A DNA stretch of 64,000 bases. It comes from Variovorax ginsengisoli. GTDB lineage: Bacteria > Pseudomonadota > Gammaproteobacteria > Burkholderiales > Burkholderiaceae_C. Position numbers and translations under genes: made by a program. Below are positions 25,996 through 34,745 of this stretch, in pieces (positions within the stretch are counted from its first letter, which is position 1; each line of letters opens with the position of its first letter). The notes below the pieces were generated by a model. The model saw nothing but the letters and a program-made list of their open reading frames with translations. It searched no databases and was not told the DNA's origin. Where the stretch lies: positions 310,001 through 374,000 of the forward strand of contig NZ_JAUSRO010000004.1 of the NCBI RefSeq assembly GCF_030811835.1. Reading direction: 5' to 3'.

Positions 25996-28080
25996 TCAAC
26001 GACGCTCACGCAGCCCGATCACGGCCACAAGCACCACGACGCCGAACAGGATGGCCCTCGACGCATAGGGCAGTGTGGTGCCCGACAGCAAGGTCTGGAG
26101 CGCCGTCAGCAGCAGTACGCCGCCCAGCATGCCGAGATAGTGCCCTCTCCCGCCGACGATCAGCGTGCCGCCAATGAGCACCACGGCGATGGAGGGCAGC
26201 AGATAGTCGTCCCCCATGCCCAGGCTGGCCTGGCCGGACAGCCCCGTGAGCAGCACCGCCGCAATCGCCGAACACACCCCGGAGAGCACATAGACGCCGA
26301 TCAGCGTCGGCCCGACGCGCACACCCGACAGCTGTGCGACGCGCTGCCCATTGCCTACCGCATACACCGAGCGACCGAAGCGCGTCCGCCCCAGCAGCAG
26401 CATGGCGACAACGGCAAACACGACGACGAACAGCACCACCGGCGTCACGCCGAGCACGCGATCCGTCATGAAAGCGCGCAGCATGGGAGACGCAAAGCCG
26501 TCGGGTGTGCCGTTCGAATAGATCAGCGCGATGCCCTGCAGGATGCCGTTCATCGCCAACGTGACGACGATGGGAGAGACACCCAACATGACGATACCCG
26601 CCCCATTCAACAGGCCGATGAGCGCGCCGATGCCGATCGTCAGAGGCAAGGCATAGATCAGCGCCGCATCGGAGCCTTTGACGGTACCCGCCAGCACGAT
26701 GCCGGTCAGCGCAATCGTCCAGGGCAACGACAGGTCCAATCCGCCCGTAAGGATGACGGCGCCCTGCCCCAGCGCCAGAACGGCCAGGCAGGCGCCCAGC
26801 ACCAGCAGCGAGTTGTAGTAGCCCCAGCTCGTCAGAGAGTGTCCAAGCACACCCTGCGTGACGAGCAGGATGACCGCGAAGCCGACATAGGCAGGCACCG
26901 CGAATCGCAGGGTGTCGGCATGCCTTCGGAAGAAGGTTGGCGCCTGCGACGACTTGCGCGCATCGGTCGTCGCAGCGAGCCTGACAGCAGGTACCACAGC
27001 CTTGCGCCGCGAGACCAGGACACCGGCACGCCGGGCCTGCCACCAGCGCCGCGCCTTCGTCAGGTTGCGCGCCAGCGGCGCCTTCGCGCCGAGCGAACCA
27101 GCCAGCACGGCGAGCATGAGGATGCCGCCCTCCGCAATCGTGGAGAAGTAGGCCGACACGTTGAGCACCAGGAGGATGTTGACCACCATCATCAGCACAT
27201 AGGCGCCGAATACCGTGCCCAGCAGGCCCCCGCGGCCGCCGCCCAGAAGGGTGCCGCCGACCACCACCGCCGCGAAGATCTGCAGCAGCATTGGCGCGCC
27301 AATGAGCGGGTCGCCCGAACCGGTCTGCGCGCTGATGAAGACGCCCGCCATGCCATAGAGGCCACCTGCGATCAGGTAGACGAAGAACTGGATGCGCCGC
27401 GTCGGCACGCCGGCCGCGTGTGCCGCATGAAAGTCGCTGCCGATCGCATAGATGGCCATTCCGAAGCGGGTTCGTTTGAGCCAGGCCCACAGCACCAGAA
27501 TGACCGCGATCAAAAGCACCGGCTTGGGCAGCAGGCCGGGAATGGCATCGCCGAGCAGCAGCGCGCCGACGTCGGCGGGCACCGCGCCGCCCGGCTTGTC
27601 CATCACAAGCAAGGTGATGCCCTGCAGGATGAACATGGTCGACAGCGTCACCACGATGGGCTGCATCCGAAGCAGGGAGATGAACAGACCGTTGAAGGCG
27701 CCGGCCGCCATGCCAATGCCGACGCCCAACGCCATCACCACCCAGGCCGAGGCACTGGGATCCACGAATCCCGAGGCCACCACCACATTGACCAGCGAAA
27801 CCACCGCGCCCGCCGACAGGTCGAACCCGCCCGACAGGATCACCACCGTCTGCCCGAGACCGGCGATGGCCAGCGTCGCACCAGTGGTCGCGACCGAGGA
27901 GAGGTCGTAGTAAGTGAGCTGGGTGTTTCCGACGCTGGTGATGCCGAGCAGCAGCGCGAAGAAGGCCGCAATGGCGATCAACAGGCCGCTGTGCCGCTGA
28001 AGGCTTCGGTAGGCCGTTGCGCCGCTGGTGGATGCGCGGCGGGCCGGCTGCGGGCCTGGATGAATGAAGGCAGTCGTCAT
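25996..28080 (-). CDS. Fused double RbsC-type sugar ABC transporter permease
   Basis: A 694-residue inner-membrane protein with two complete RbsC-like permease domains in one chain. The family motif occurs twice, GGFDLSAGAVVSL at ~84 and GGLDLSLPWTIAL at ~446, as do TRFGMAIYAIGSD / TRFGRSVYAVGNG and GGTLLGGGRGGLLG / GGTLIVGGRGHYLG. A ~55-residue basic linker (about 333-390) joins the halves. RbsC proteins are normally ~320-350 residues and dimerise. ATG 28080 overlaps the ATPase stop by 4 bp. The paired ATPase is also a tandem protein, so one copy of each could build the full importer. Confidence 0.93.
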   Translation of the reverse strand: MTTAFIHPGPQPARRASTSGATAYRSLQRHSGLLIAIAAFFALLLGITSVGNTQLTYYDLSSVATTGATLAIAGLGQTVVILSGGFDLSAGAVVSLVNVVVASGFVDPSASAWVVMALGVGIGMAAGAFNGLFISLLRMQPIVVTLSTMFILQGITLLVMDKPGGAVPADVGALLLGDAIPGLLPKPVLLIAVILVLWAWLKRTRFGMAIYAIGSDFHAAHAAGVPTRRIQFFVYLIAGGLYGMAGVFISAQTGSGDPLIGAPMLLQIFAAVVVGGTLLGGGRGGLLGTVFGAYVLMMVVNILLVLNVSAYFSTIAEGGILMLAVLAGSLGAKAPLARNLTKARRWWQARRAGVLVSRRKAVVPAVRLAATTDARKSSQAPTFFRRHADTLRFAVPAYVGFAVILLVTQGVLGHSLTSWGYYNSLLVLGACLAVLALGQGAVILTGGLDLSLPWTIALTGIVLAGTVKGSDAALIYALPLTIGIGALIGLLNGAGIVMLGVSPIVVTLAMNGILQGIALIYSNGTPDGFASPMLRAFMTDRVLGVTPVVLFVVVFAVVAMLLLGRTRFGRSVYAVGNGQRVAQLSGVRVGPTLIGVYVLSGVCSAIAAVLLTGLSGQASLGMGDDYLLPSIAVVLIGGTLIVGGRGHYLGMLGGVLLLTALQTLLSGTTLPYASRAILFGVVVLVAVIGLRERR

Positions 28081-29633
28081 GCGGCAAGTTCCAGATGGGC
28101 GGCGGGTGAGCCAAGCGCCGCGCGCAACAGCGCTTCTTCGCTCAGATCGGCTGCAGCGATCTCGGCGGCGATCCCGCCGCCGTAGAACACCATGGCGCGG
28201 TCCGCCAGATGGACCAGTTCGGGGATTTCAGTCGAGTAGAAAAGCACGGCGCCGCCGGCATCGGCGTAGTCGCGCATGAGGCGGTAGATCTGGTTCTTGG
28301 TCCCGACGTCGATGCCGCGCGTCGGGTCGTACAGCAGCAGCACACGGCTTTCGGCCAGCAGCCACTTGGCAATTGCGATCTTCTGCTGATTGCCGCCAGA
28401 GAACGCACCGGCGCGCGTCCACAGCGCACGTCGGTCGATCTCCATGCGATCTAATACACGCCCCACAGTCTCTTCTTCGAGCTGCGTGTCGATCAGCATG
28501 CCGCGGCGAAAGCGGTCGAGCACCGGCATCGAAGCGTTGTGCCTGCCCGATAGTTCGAGGAACAGGCCTTCGGTTTTTCGGTCCTCCGGCACCAGGCTGA
28601 TGCCGGCCTTTACCGCCTCCGCGGGAGAAAGGATGGCCGCCGGGCGACCGTCGAGCTGCAGCGTTCCACCCGTGACGTCGGCCATGCCGAAGCATGCGAG
28701 AAACAAGTCGAGCTGGCCCATGCCCTGGAGGCCGGCGACGCCCAGGATTTCGCCCGCGTGCAAGGAGAAGGATGCGTTGCGAAGCTTGCCGGAGGTCGAG
28801 AGGTCGACCGCGCCCAGCACTTCGGCGCCGCCTGCCGAACGCGCCGCACGGCGCCTTGGAAACGCGTGCGCCATCTCGCGGCCCGCGATCATGCCGATGA
28901 TGTCGCCATCGCTGAAGTCGGCGGACGCGCTGGTCGCAATGTGCTTGCCGCCGCGCAGCACCGTGACGGTGTCGCAGAAGGCACGCACCTCGGACAGGCG
29001 GTGGGAGATGAACACAACCGTGACGCCCGAAGCGCGCTGCTTGACGATCAGGTCGCCGAGCCAGTCGACGTCGCTGCCCGACAGGGTGGATGTCGATTCG
29101 TCGAGCAGCAGCACGCGCGGCTTGCGCATCACCGCGCGCGCAATTTCCAGCTTCTGACGCACGGCCAGCTCCAGATGCTGCACTTCCTCGTCAAGTGCAA
29201 TGTCGCCGAGTCCGAGCTCCGAGAGACCGTTGCCGATCTGATCGCGCGCCTGCCGGCGCCGCATCATGCCCAGCGGGTTCACGGCGCCGTACGGCAGCAA
29301 CATGTTGTCGAGCACGCTGAGGTCCTTGACGTGCGTCATCTCCTGGTAGGCCGTCTGGATGCCCAGCGCATGCGAATGGCGCGGACTGCGCAACGAGGCT
29401 TCTTCGCCAAACAGCCGGATCGAGCCGCTGTCGGGCGACACCAGCCCCGACAACAGCTTGACCAGGGTGGACTTGCCCGCGCCGTTCTCGCCGAGCAACG
29501 CGTGCGAGCCGCCTTGCCTGATCGAGAACGACACGTCGTCGATTGCCCGTGTCGCACCATAAGACTTGGTGACGTGTGCAATGTCGATCGCCAATGCGGC
29601 ATCGCTGATGAGCGGCTGTAACGAAGCTTTCAT
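28077..29633 (-). CDS. Sugar ABC transporter ATP-binding protein, RbsA type (tandem NBD)
   Basis: A 518-residue ATPase with two nucleotide-binding domains. NBD1 has Walker A GENGAGKST (48-56), Walker B VLLLDESTSTL and switch FISHRLSEVRAF. NBD2 has a degenerate Walker A (GLQGMGQLDL, no Lys), signature FSGGNQQKIAIAKWLL and Walker B VLLLYDPTRGIDVGTK, all normal for RbsA/MglA proteins. ATG 29633 was chosen because the frame upstream is antisense shadow over the receptor gene. It feeds energy to the fused permease encoded next. Confidence 0.92.
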   Translation of the reverse strand: MKASLQPLISDAALAIDIAHVTKSYGATRAIDDVSFSIRQGGSHALLGENGAGKSTLVKLLSGLVSPDSGSIRLFGEEASLRSPRHSHALGIQTAYQEMTHVKDLSVLDNMLLPYGAVNPLGMMRRRQARDQIGNGLSELGLGDIALDEEVQHLELAVRQKLEIARAVMRKPRVLLLDESTSTLSGSDVDWLGDLIVKQRASGVTVVFISHRLSEVRAFCDTVTVLRGGKHIATSASADFSDGDIIGMIAGREMAHAFPRRRAARSAGGAEVLGAVDLSTSGKLRNASFSLHAGEILGVAGLQGMGQLDLFLACFGMADVTGGTLQLDGRPAAILSPAEAVKAGISLVPEDRKTEGLFLELSGRHNASMPVLDRFRRGMLIDTQLEEETVGRVLDRMEIDRRALWTRAGAFSGGNQQKIAIAKWLLAESRVLLLYDPTRGIDVGTKNQIYRLMRDYADAGGAVLFYSTEIPELVHLADRAMVFYGGGIAAEIAAADLSEEALLRAALGSPAAHLELAA

Positions 29634-29662
29634 GGCCTGGGCGTCCTCGTGCGCGAGGACAC

Positions 29663-30799
29663 TCACTGCTCGGGCTGGCCGACCAGCGCCGCAGACAGTC
29701 CGATTTCGGGCATCTGCTCGGAGAAGATGGATGCGAACCACCCGGGATTTGAAACGACGGCCGGCGCGAAGGCATTGCAACCCGCCTTCATCTCGGCCCA
29801 GGTTCCTTCCTTGCAGTATTTGACCGTGTCGTTGGTGACCAGCGGCAATGGCAGCTTGGCATTCTTGGGAATCTCTTTGCCTTCGAGCTTCTGCACGGCG
29901 AGCTTGAGCGCATACGCACCCGAGTACGGCGGCGATGCATAGGAGATGCGCGGTGCGCCCATGGGGGCGTAGGTACCGTTCGCGCCGTCGACGACCGTGC
30001 CTGCAGGCAACATCTGGATGCGTCCACCGTTGGAGCCTTCTCCCGCGCACGGCTTCAGATCCGCTGGCTTGGCACCCGCCTCCAATTGCATGGTGTTGGC
30101 GGTATAGCAGCCAACCTGCATCCAGAGGCCATCGATCTGGCTCCAGTTGCGCGTCGCCAGAATCTTCGACAGCTCCGTGCGAGCGACGGCCTGGCTCCAC
30201 ATGCCGTTGGCCTCATTGACCACCTTGAGGTTCGGATACTTCGCGAACACTTCCTTGGCCGCCTTGGTGCGCGCTGTGTCGACGGAGGTGCCCGGCACCC
30301 CGTTGATGACAACCACGTTGCCCTTGCCGCCGAGCTTCTTGACCAGCCATTCGGCCGTCACGCGGCCAGCCTCCTCCTGGTCGATGGTCACGTTGTAAGC
30401 GCACGGCTCGGTGATGACCGCGTCGTAAGCAATGACGAACACGCCCTTGTCGCAGGCGTTCTTCACGGCCGCATTGAGCGCGGTCGGCGAAATCGGATAG
30501 ACCACGATGGCCTGCGCACCTTGCTGGACCATGGCGTTGATCTGCTGGATCTGGCGCTGGGCGTTCGGGCCCGCGACCTGCACTTTGAGGTCCACCTTGT
30601 CGGCGAAATTCTTATGGGCAGCCAGTGCCTTGACCATGTTGGCCGCCTCGGCCTGCCAGTCGTTGCCGATGTAGCTCATCGACAGGTAGACCTGGAGCTT
30701 CTTGTCGGCCGCATGGACTGCGCTCGACAGCATCGCCCCGGTGGCGAGCAGCGCTGCAGCTGCGACCAGGACCGGCTTCTTCATCGACTGGTATTTCAT
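29663..30799 (-). CDS. Sugar ABC transporter periplasmic substrate-binding protein (type 4)
   Basis: A 378-residue exported receptor. A signal peptide ends near SSAVHAADKK, then LQVYLSMSYIGNDWQAEAANMVKALA leads a two-lobe Peripla_BP_4 domain with QGAQAIVVYPISPTALNAAVKNACDKGV and DGLWMQVG. Three cysteines in the mature part could form disulfides. AGGAGA (complement at 30805-30810) supports ATG 30799 rather than 30814. It is 69 bp after the SDR gene and supplies ligand to the fused permease. Confidence 0.9.
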   Translation of the reverse strand: MKYQSMKKPVLVAAAALLATGAMLSSAVHAADKKLQVYLSMSYIGNDWQAEAANMVKALAAHKNFADKVDLKVQVAGPNAQRQIQQINAMVQQGAQAIVVYPISPTALNAAVKNACDKGVFVIAYDAVITEPCAYNVTIDQEEAGRVTAEWLVKKLGGKGNVVVINGVPGTSVDTARTKAAKEVFAKYPNLKVVNEANGMWSQAVARTELSKILATRNWSQIDGLWMQVGCYTANTMQLEAGAKPADLKPCAGEGSNGGRIQMLPAGTVVDGANGTYAPMGAPRISYASPPYSGAYALKLAVQKLEGKEIPKNAKLPLPLVTNDTVKYCKEGTWAEMKAGCNAFAPAVVSNPGWFASIFSEQMPEIGLSAALVGQPEQ

Positions 30800-30868
30800 G
30801 TAAGTCTCCTGCATGGTTGTCTTTCTTCGGGATTGGTGAACTCAGCGAACGACGTTCAGGGAACGGGA

Positions 30869-31651
30869 TCAGCTCAGCGCCTGCGTGTGGCCGTCGACCA
30901 CGAGCTCCTGGCCTGTGACATTGCCGGCCAGATCGCTGGCGGCGAATAAGACCATGTTCGCGATGTCCTGCGTCGTCACCATGCGGCCGAGCGCGGCCTG
31001 CGCGGTGTATGAACGCGTCACTTCTTCGAGGGAGTGACCGGATGCCTCGGCCTTGGCTGCGATCACCGCGCGGATGCGGGGTCCATCGACTGCGCCGGGA
31101 AGAATGGCATTGACGCGTATGCCATCGGCGCCCAGTTCGATGGCGAGCGTCTTGGTGAAGCCCACCACGCCCCACTTCGAAGCCGAGTACGGTGAACGAC
31201 CGGGCATGCCGAGATGACCAGCGGCCGACGCCAGGTTGACGATCGAGGCGCCAGGACTCTTGCGCAGGCGCGGAACGGCTGCGCGCACACACAGAAACTG
31301 CCCCGTGAGGTTGACGGCCAACGTGCGCTCCCAGTCGGCGAGCGAAAGCGTCTCGACGCCGCCGGTCGGGCCGGCAACCCCGGCATTGTTGACCAGGATG
31401 TCGAGACCGCCCAGCTTCTGGTCAAGCAGGTCGAACATCGCTGTCACGTCGACCTCGCTGGAGACGTCGGCGCGGCAGCCATGGATCACAGGCAATTCCG
31501 TTGCCAGGCGCGCCAGGGCGGACTGCTGTACATCGCACACCAGCACTTTCGCTCCTGCGGACGCGAAGGCGCGCGCGATCTCAAGACCGATACCGTCTGC
31601 ACCTGCTGTCACCAGCACACGCTTGCCAAACAGTGAGTTTTGATTCCACAT
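30869..31651 (-). CDS. SDR family oxidoreductase, probable sugar 1-dehydrogenase
   Basis: A 260-residue classical SDR with TAGADGIG cofactor motif, NNAGVAG, catalytic Ser in NLASAAGHLGMPG, YSASKWGVVGFTK and the NGAVDGPRI region. Asp after the second strand (CDVQQ) indicates NAD preference. In this array it probably oxidises a sugar to a lactone for the SMP-30 enzyme, or oxidises a hydroxyl of a sugar acid. ATG 31651 follows AGAGG by 8 nt and is preferred over 31687. An operator-like palindrome lies 42-51 bp upstream. Confidence 0.87.
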   Translation of the reverse strand: MWNQNSLFGKRVLVTAGADGIGLEIARAFASAGAKVLVCDVQQSALARLATELPVIHGCRADVSSEVDVTAMFDLLDQKLGGLDILVNNAGVAGPTGGVETLSLADWERTLAVNLTGQFLCVRAAVPRLRKSPGASIVNLASAAGHLGMPGRSPYSASKWGVVGFTKTLAIELGADGIRVNAILPGAVDGPRIRAVIAAKAEASGHSLEEVTRSYTAQAALGRMVTTQDIANMVLFAASDLAGNVTGQELVVDGHTQALS

Positions 31652-31692
31652 GGCATGGACCTCTTCTTTTCTGACTTTGGAAATCATAGATT

Positions 31693-31702
31693 TGTGATCA
31701 CA
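31693..31702. promoter_or_regulatory. Palindrome TGTGATCACA upstream of SDR gene
   Basis: A perfect 10-bp palindrome in the 127-bp gap between the BKACE gene and the SDR gene. The same core occurs as CTGTGATCACAG in the divergent GntR promoter region at 33757-33768, so this is probably a second operator and internal promoter for the transport genes. Confidence 0.55.
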
Positions 31703-31778
31703 GTAGAAACACGGTGTTTACCCCCGCGCATGCACGGCGACTCAACCACGTAACGTCGGAATGCTTGCGATCTGGCGA

Positions 31779-32705
31779 TCAGAAAGAGACGTTGTCGCCG
31801 CCCTTGAGTTGGAGGATTTCGCGCGCTTCTTCAGGGGTTGCGACCGACAGAGACAGGCCTTCGATGATTCCGCGCATGCGTCGCACCTGATCGGCGTTGG
31901 TTTTGGCGAGTTCGCCCGGACCATCCCACAGGGAATCTTCCAGACCCACGCGCACGTGTCCACCCATCGCCGCAGCCTGCGCGCCGATCGGCATCTGATT
32001 GCGCCCTGCCGGGAGCACGGACCACTGGTAGGCATCGCCGAACAGGCGGTCTGCCGTGCGGCGCATGTGCAGGACGTCCTCCGGATGTGCGCCGATGCCG
32101 CCCAGGATGCCGAACACGGACTGGATCAGGAACGGTGGCTTGATCAGGCCCCGCTCGATGAAATGCGCCGCGGTGTAGAGATGACCGATGTCGTAGCACT
32201 CGATCTCGAAGCGGGTGCCCTTGTCGCTGCACGACTGGAGGATGTGCGCGATGTCGGTGAAGGTGTTCTTGAAAATCCGGTCATGGCTTCCTTCGAGATA
32301 CGGACGCTCCCAGTCGTGCTTGAACTCCTTGAAGCGATTGAGCATCGGATACAGGCCCATGTTCATCGAGCCCATGTTCAAGGATGCGACCTCAGGCGCG
32401 AACACGTGCGCAGGCCGCAGACGATCCTCGATGGACATCGTGGGCGCGCCGCCGGTGGTGAGGTTGATGACCACGTTGCTGGCCGCCTTGATCTGCGGCA
32501 GGAACTGCTTGAAGAGTTCCGGGTCTTGCGAAGGACTTCCATCGACCGGGTTGCGCGCATGAAGATGGACCATCGCCGCGCCGGCCTCTGCCGCACCGAT
32601 AGCCGCCTCTGCGATCTGTTGCGGCGTCACAGGCAGATACGGCGACATCGACGGCGTGTGGATCGCGCCAGTGACGGCGCAGGTGATGATGACTTTGCGG
32701 GGCAT
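31779..32705 (-). CDS. BKACE family (DUF849) beta-keto acid cleavage enzyme
   Basis: A 308-residue TIM-barrel of the BKACE family. It has the conserved start PRKVIITCAVTGAIHTPSMSPYLPVTP, the zinc motif VHLHARNPVDGSPSQDP, the substrate region VINLTTGG and a late Glu in VGLEDSLW. Members condense a beta-keto acid with acetyl-CoA, giving acetoacetate plus an acyl-CoA; 3-keto-5-aminohexanoate and dehydrocarnitine are known substrates. The gene lies 26 bp after a 3-hydroxy-acid dehydrogenase gene, which would make the keto acid. The presence of sugar transport and lactonase genes suggests a sugar-acid substrate. Confidence 0.9.
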   Translation of the reverse strand: MPRKVIITCAVTGAIHTPSMSPYLPVTPQQIAEAAIGAAEAGAAMVHLHARNPVDGSPSQDPELFKQFLPQIKAASNVVINLTTGGAPTMSIEDRLRPAHVFAPEVASLNMGSMNMGLYPMLNRFKEFKHDWERPYLEGSHDRIFKNTFTDIAHILQSCSDKGTRFEIECYDIGHLYTAAHFIERGLIKPPFLIQSVFGILGGIGAHPEDVLHMRRTADRLFGDAYQWSVLPAGRNQMPIGAQAAAMGGHVRVGLEDSLWDGPGELAKTNADQVRRMRGIIEGLSLSVATPEEAREILQLKGGDNVSF

Positions 32706-32731
32706 GTTGACTCCAGGGGGTTATGTGCTGT

Positions 32732-33718
32732 TCAGGCGGCAGGTGCCTGGCGCTTGTGTGCCGCCAGGGCCATCAGGCGGCGGTCCCGCCAAGCCGAGCG
32801 CGCGCCGATGTCCTCGACGGCCAAATGGGCGCGACGCTCGCGGTCCACCCGGGCGATCGGCTCAGGCGCCCAGCTGAAGGTCTTGACATCGGACATCGTC
32901 TCGCGGTTCGATTTTCCATAGCGACTGGCGTAATCCTTCACGCCGGCGGGAGCGTTGAGGTCGATCGTCTCAAACGGTCCCATGAACGACCAACGAAGCG
33001 CCAGGCCGTCCTTCAGGACCTTGTCGATGTCCGCGGCACTCGCCAGCCCCCGCTCGAACAAGGTGAAGCACTCGTTGAGCACCACGGCCTGCACGCGATT
33101 GAGAAGAAAGCCGTTGATCTCATGGGCCAGCGCCACCGGTGTCTGACCGGCTGCTTCGTAGATCGCATGGGCACGCGCCATGGCGTGCGCAGCGGTCCAG
33201 GGGGCAGGGCACAACTCGACCAGCGGCACCAGATACGGCGGATTGGTGGGATGGCCGACCAGGCAGCGCGCGCGTCCTGGCAACGCCTCGGTGAATGTCG
33301 ACGCAGGCAGCCATGAGGTTGAGCTGGCGAGCACAGCGTCAGGCGGTGCCAGTGCATCGAGTTGCTTGAAGATCGCGATCTTGGAGTCGACAGTTTCGCG
33401 AATGTTCTCTTGCACCATGACGACATCGCGCACCGCTTGGGCGAGGTCCGGCTCGCAGCGGATCCGGGCCAGCACGACCGCTGGCGGGTCATCGAGAAGC
33501 CCGAAGCCGTCGAGTTCACCGAGACGTTCCCCGATGTACGCCAGGCTTGCCGCCATCGTGCCCTCGTCCGCATCGTGCAACCGGACAGGGTGGCCGGCCC
33601 TGGCAAAGACGATCGCCCAGGCGCGGCCGATCAACCCGGCGCCAACGACGGCAACCGGCAGGCGTTGCACCGACGACAGCGCAGCGCTCGATGGCAGATC
33701 AGCAGACTCTCGACTCAT
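32732..33718 (-). CDS. Lambda-crystallin/L-gulonate 3-dehydrogenase-like 3-hydroxyacid dehydrogenase
   Basis: A 328-residue NAD-dependent protein of the 3-hydroxyacyl-CoA dehydrogenase superfamily. The Rossmann motif is VVGAGLIGRAWAIVFARAG, the catalytic region HPTNPPYLVPLVEL, and the dimer part EINGFLLNRVQAVVLNE with SFMGPFETIDLNAPAGVKDYASRYG. These match lambda-crystallin/L-gulonate 3-dehydrogenase and L-carnitine dehydrogenase closely. It should oxidise a C3 hydroxyl to a 3-keto acid for the adjacent BKACE. ATG 33718 has GGGA about 6 nt upstream. It is the first gene of the leftward array, divergent from GntR. Confidence 0.88.
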   Translation of the reverse strand: MSRESADLPSSAALSSVQRLPVAVVGAGLIGRAWAIVFARAGHPVRLHDADEGTMAASLAYIGERLGELDGFGLLDDPPAVVLARIRCEPDLAQAVRDVVMVQENIRETVDSKIAIFKQLDALAPPDAVLASSTSWLPASTFTEALPGRARCLVGHPTNPPYLVPLVELCPAPWTAAHAMARAHAIYEAAGQTPVALAHEINGFLLNRVQAVVLNECFTLFERGLASAADIDKVLKDGLALRWSFMGPFETIDLNAPAGVKDYASRYGKSNRETMSDVKTFSWAPEPIARVDRERRAHLAVEDIGARSAWRDRRLMALAAHKRQAPAA

Positions 33719-33756
33719 GGGCATTCCCGCTGGTTTCAATAATGTGATCTTATTGT

Positions 33757-33768
33757 CTGTGATCACAG
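33757..33768. promoter_or_regulatory. Palindromic operator CTGTGATCACAG in divergent promoter region
   Basis: A perfect 12-bp palindrome between the 3-hydroxyacid dehydrogenase and GntR starts (33718 and 33881). Half-sites TGTGATC at 33744-33750 and GATCACAG at 33851-33858 flank it. The second core copy is at 31693. This is the likely binding site of the GntR protein encoded alongside. Confidence 0.6.
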
Positions 33769-33880
33769 TTGAATCTAGGGATTGCCCTATGAAAAACAAC
33801 CTCTCGACGCTTCACACCTCGCGCGACCAGACACTCTCGTTGTGCTAAAAGATCACAGGTATACAGCAGAAGCCACCAAC

Positions 33881-34687
33881 ATGGATTTATCCAAACTCGT
33901 CACGCCGCTGACGCGTCAGACGCTCAGCGGCGATGTCTACAAGCAGTTGAGCGAATTGCTCATGAGCGGTCGCGTGATGCCTGGCGAGCAGCTCTCGCTT
34001 CGCACCATCGCCGAGGGTCTGGGCGTCAGCGTGATGCCCGTGCGGGAAGCGGTTCACCGCTTGCTCTCCGAAAAGGCGCTCGTTCTGCTGCCCAACCGTG
34101 TCCTCAAGGTGCCCATGATGACGGTCAGCCAATTTCGCGAGATCACGTCCATCCGCATTCATCTGGAGAGCCTCGCTGTGAGTCAGGCCGCGCAGCTGAT
34201 GGACGATCGGGCGCTGGCAGAGATCCGAAATGCGCACGAACGGTTCTCCAAGGAGATAGCCATCAAGAAGCCGGACGTGTCCAGCCTGATCGCGATCAAC
34301 AAGGAACTGCATTTCGCCATCTACCGACAAGCTCGGATGCCGATGCTGCTGGAGATGATCGAATCGCTCTGGCTGCGCATCGGGCCCATCCTCAACTACG
34401 ACTTCCGCTCGGGCTCCGCGCGGGTGACGGAGCACGTCTCTGCCTTTCATCACCAACGCATCGTCGACGCGCTCGGGCGACGGGATGCCGCGGGCGCAGC
34501 CCAGGCGCTTGCAGGAGATCTTCAGGGCGCATCGGACTTCATCGTGTCGGCCGGCGTGCTGCTGTCCGACGATCCAGTCGCAGGCACTGCACCGGCGGCA
34601 TCCGCACGCACCACTGCGAAGCGCTCGCCTGCGGGAAGCGCTGGCGCCAAACGCCGCAACATTCCGGCCTCGCTGAAGACACGGTAG
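33881..34687 (+). CDS. GntR family transcriptional regulator, FCD type
   Basis: A 268-residue regulator. The HTH is LSGDVYKQLSELLMSGRVMPGEQLSLRTIAEGLGVSVMPVREAVHRLLSEKAL, and the FCD domain has ITSIRIHLESLAVSQAAQLM, NKELHFAIYRQARMPMLLEMIESLW and FHHQRIVDALGRRD, with metal-ligand-like His residues. A 40-residue alanine/serine-rich basic tail follows. ATG 33881 is the best start; the frame upstream runs through the operator half-site at 33851. It probably represses the divergent sugar-acid array and itself. Confidence 0.87.
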   Translation: MDLSKLVTPLTRQTLSGDVYKQLSELLMSGRVMPGEQLSLRTIAEGLGVSVMPVREAVHRLLSEKALVLLPNRVLKVPMMTVSQFREITSIRIHLESLAVSQAAQLMDDRALAEIRNAHERFSKEIAIKKPDVSSLIAINKELHFAIYRQARMPMLLEMIESLWLRIGPILNYDFRSGSARVTEHVSAFHHQRIVDALGRRDAAGAAQALAGDLQGASDFIVSAGVLLSDDPVAGTAPAASARTTAKRSPAGSAGAKRRNIPASLKTR

Positions 34688-34745
34688 CGCTGTCGAATGT
34701 GACGCTGGCACCTCGCCGAAACCCGACGTTCGGGACAGGCGCGAA

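Noticed and set aside
26006..28114. 702-codon frame on the minus strand overlapping the fused permease
   Set aside because: Same-strand shadow in another frame; Arg/Ala/Gly-rich with no hydrophobic helices, while the 25996-28080 frame has two full permease domains.
25954..28185. 743-codon open frame on the plus strand antisense to the fused permease
   Set aside because: Composition is rich in Gln, His, Arg and Asp as expected for a GC-rich antisense shadow; no domain and no start signal.
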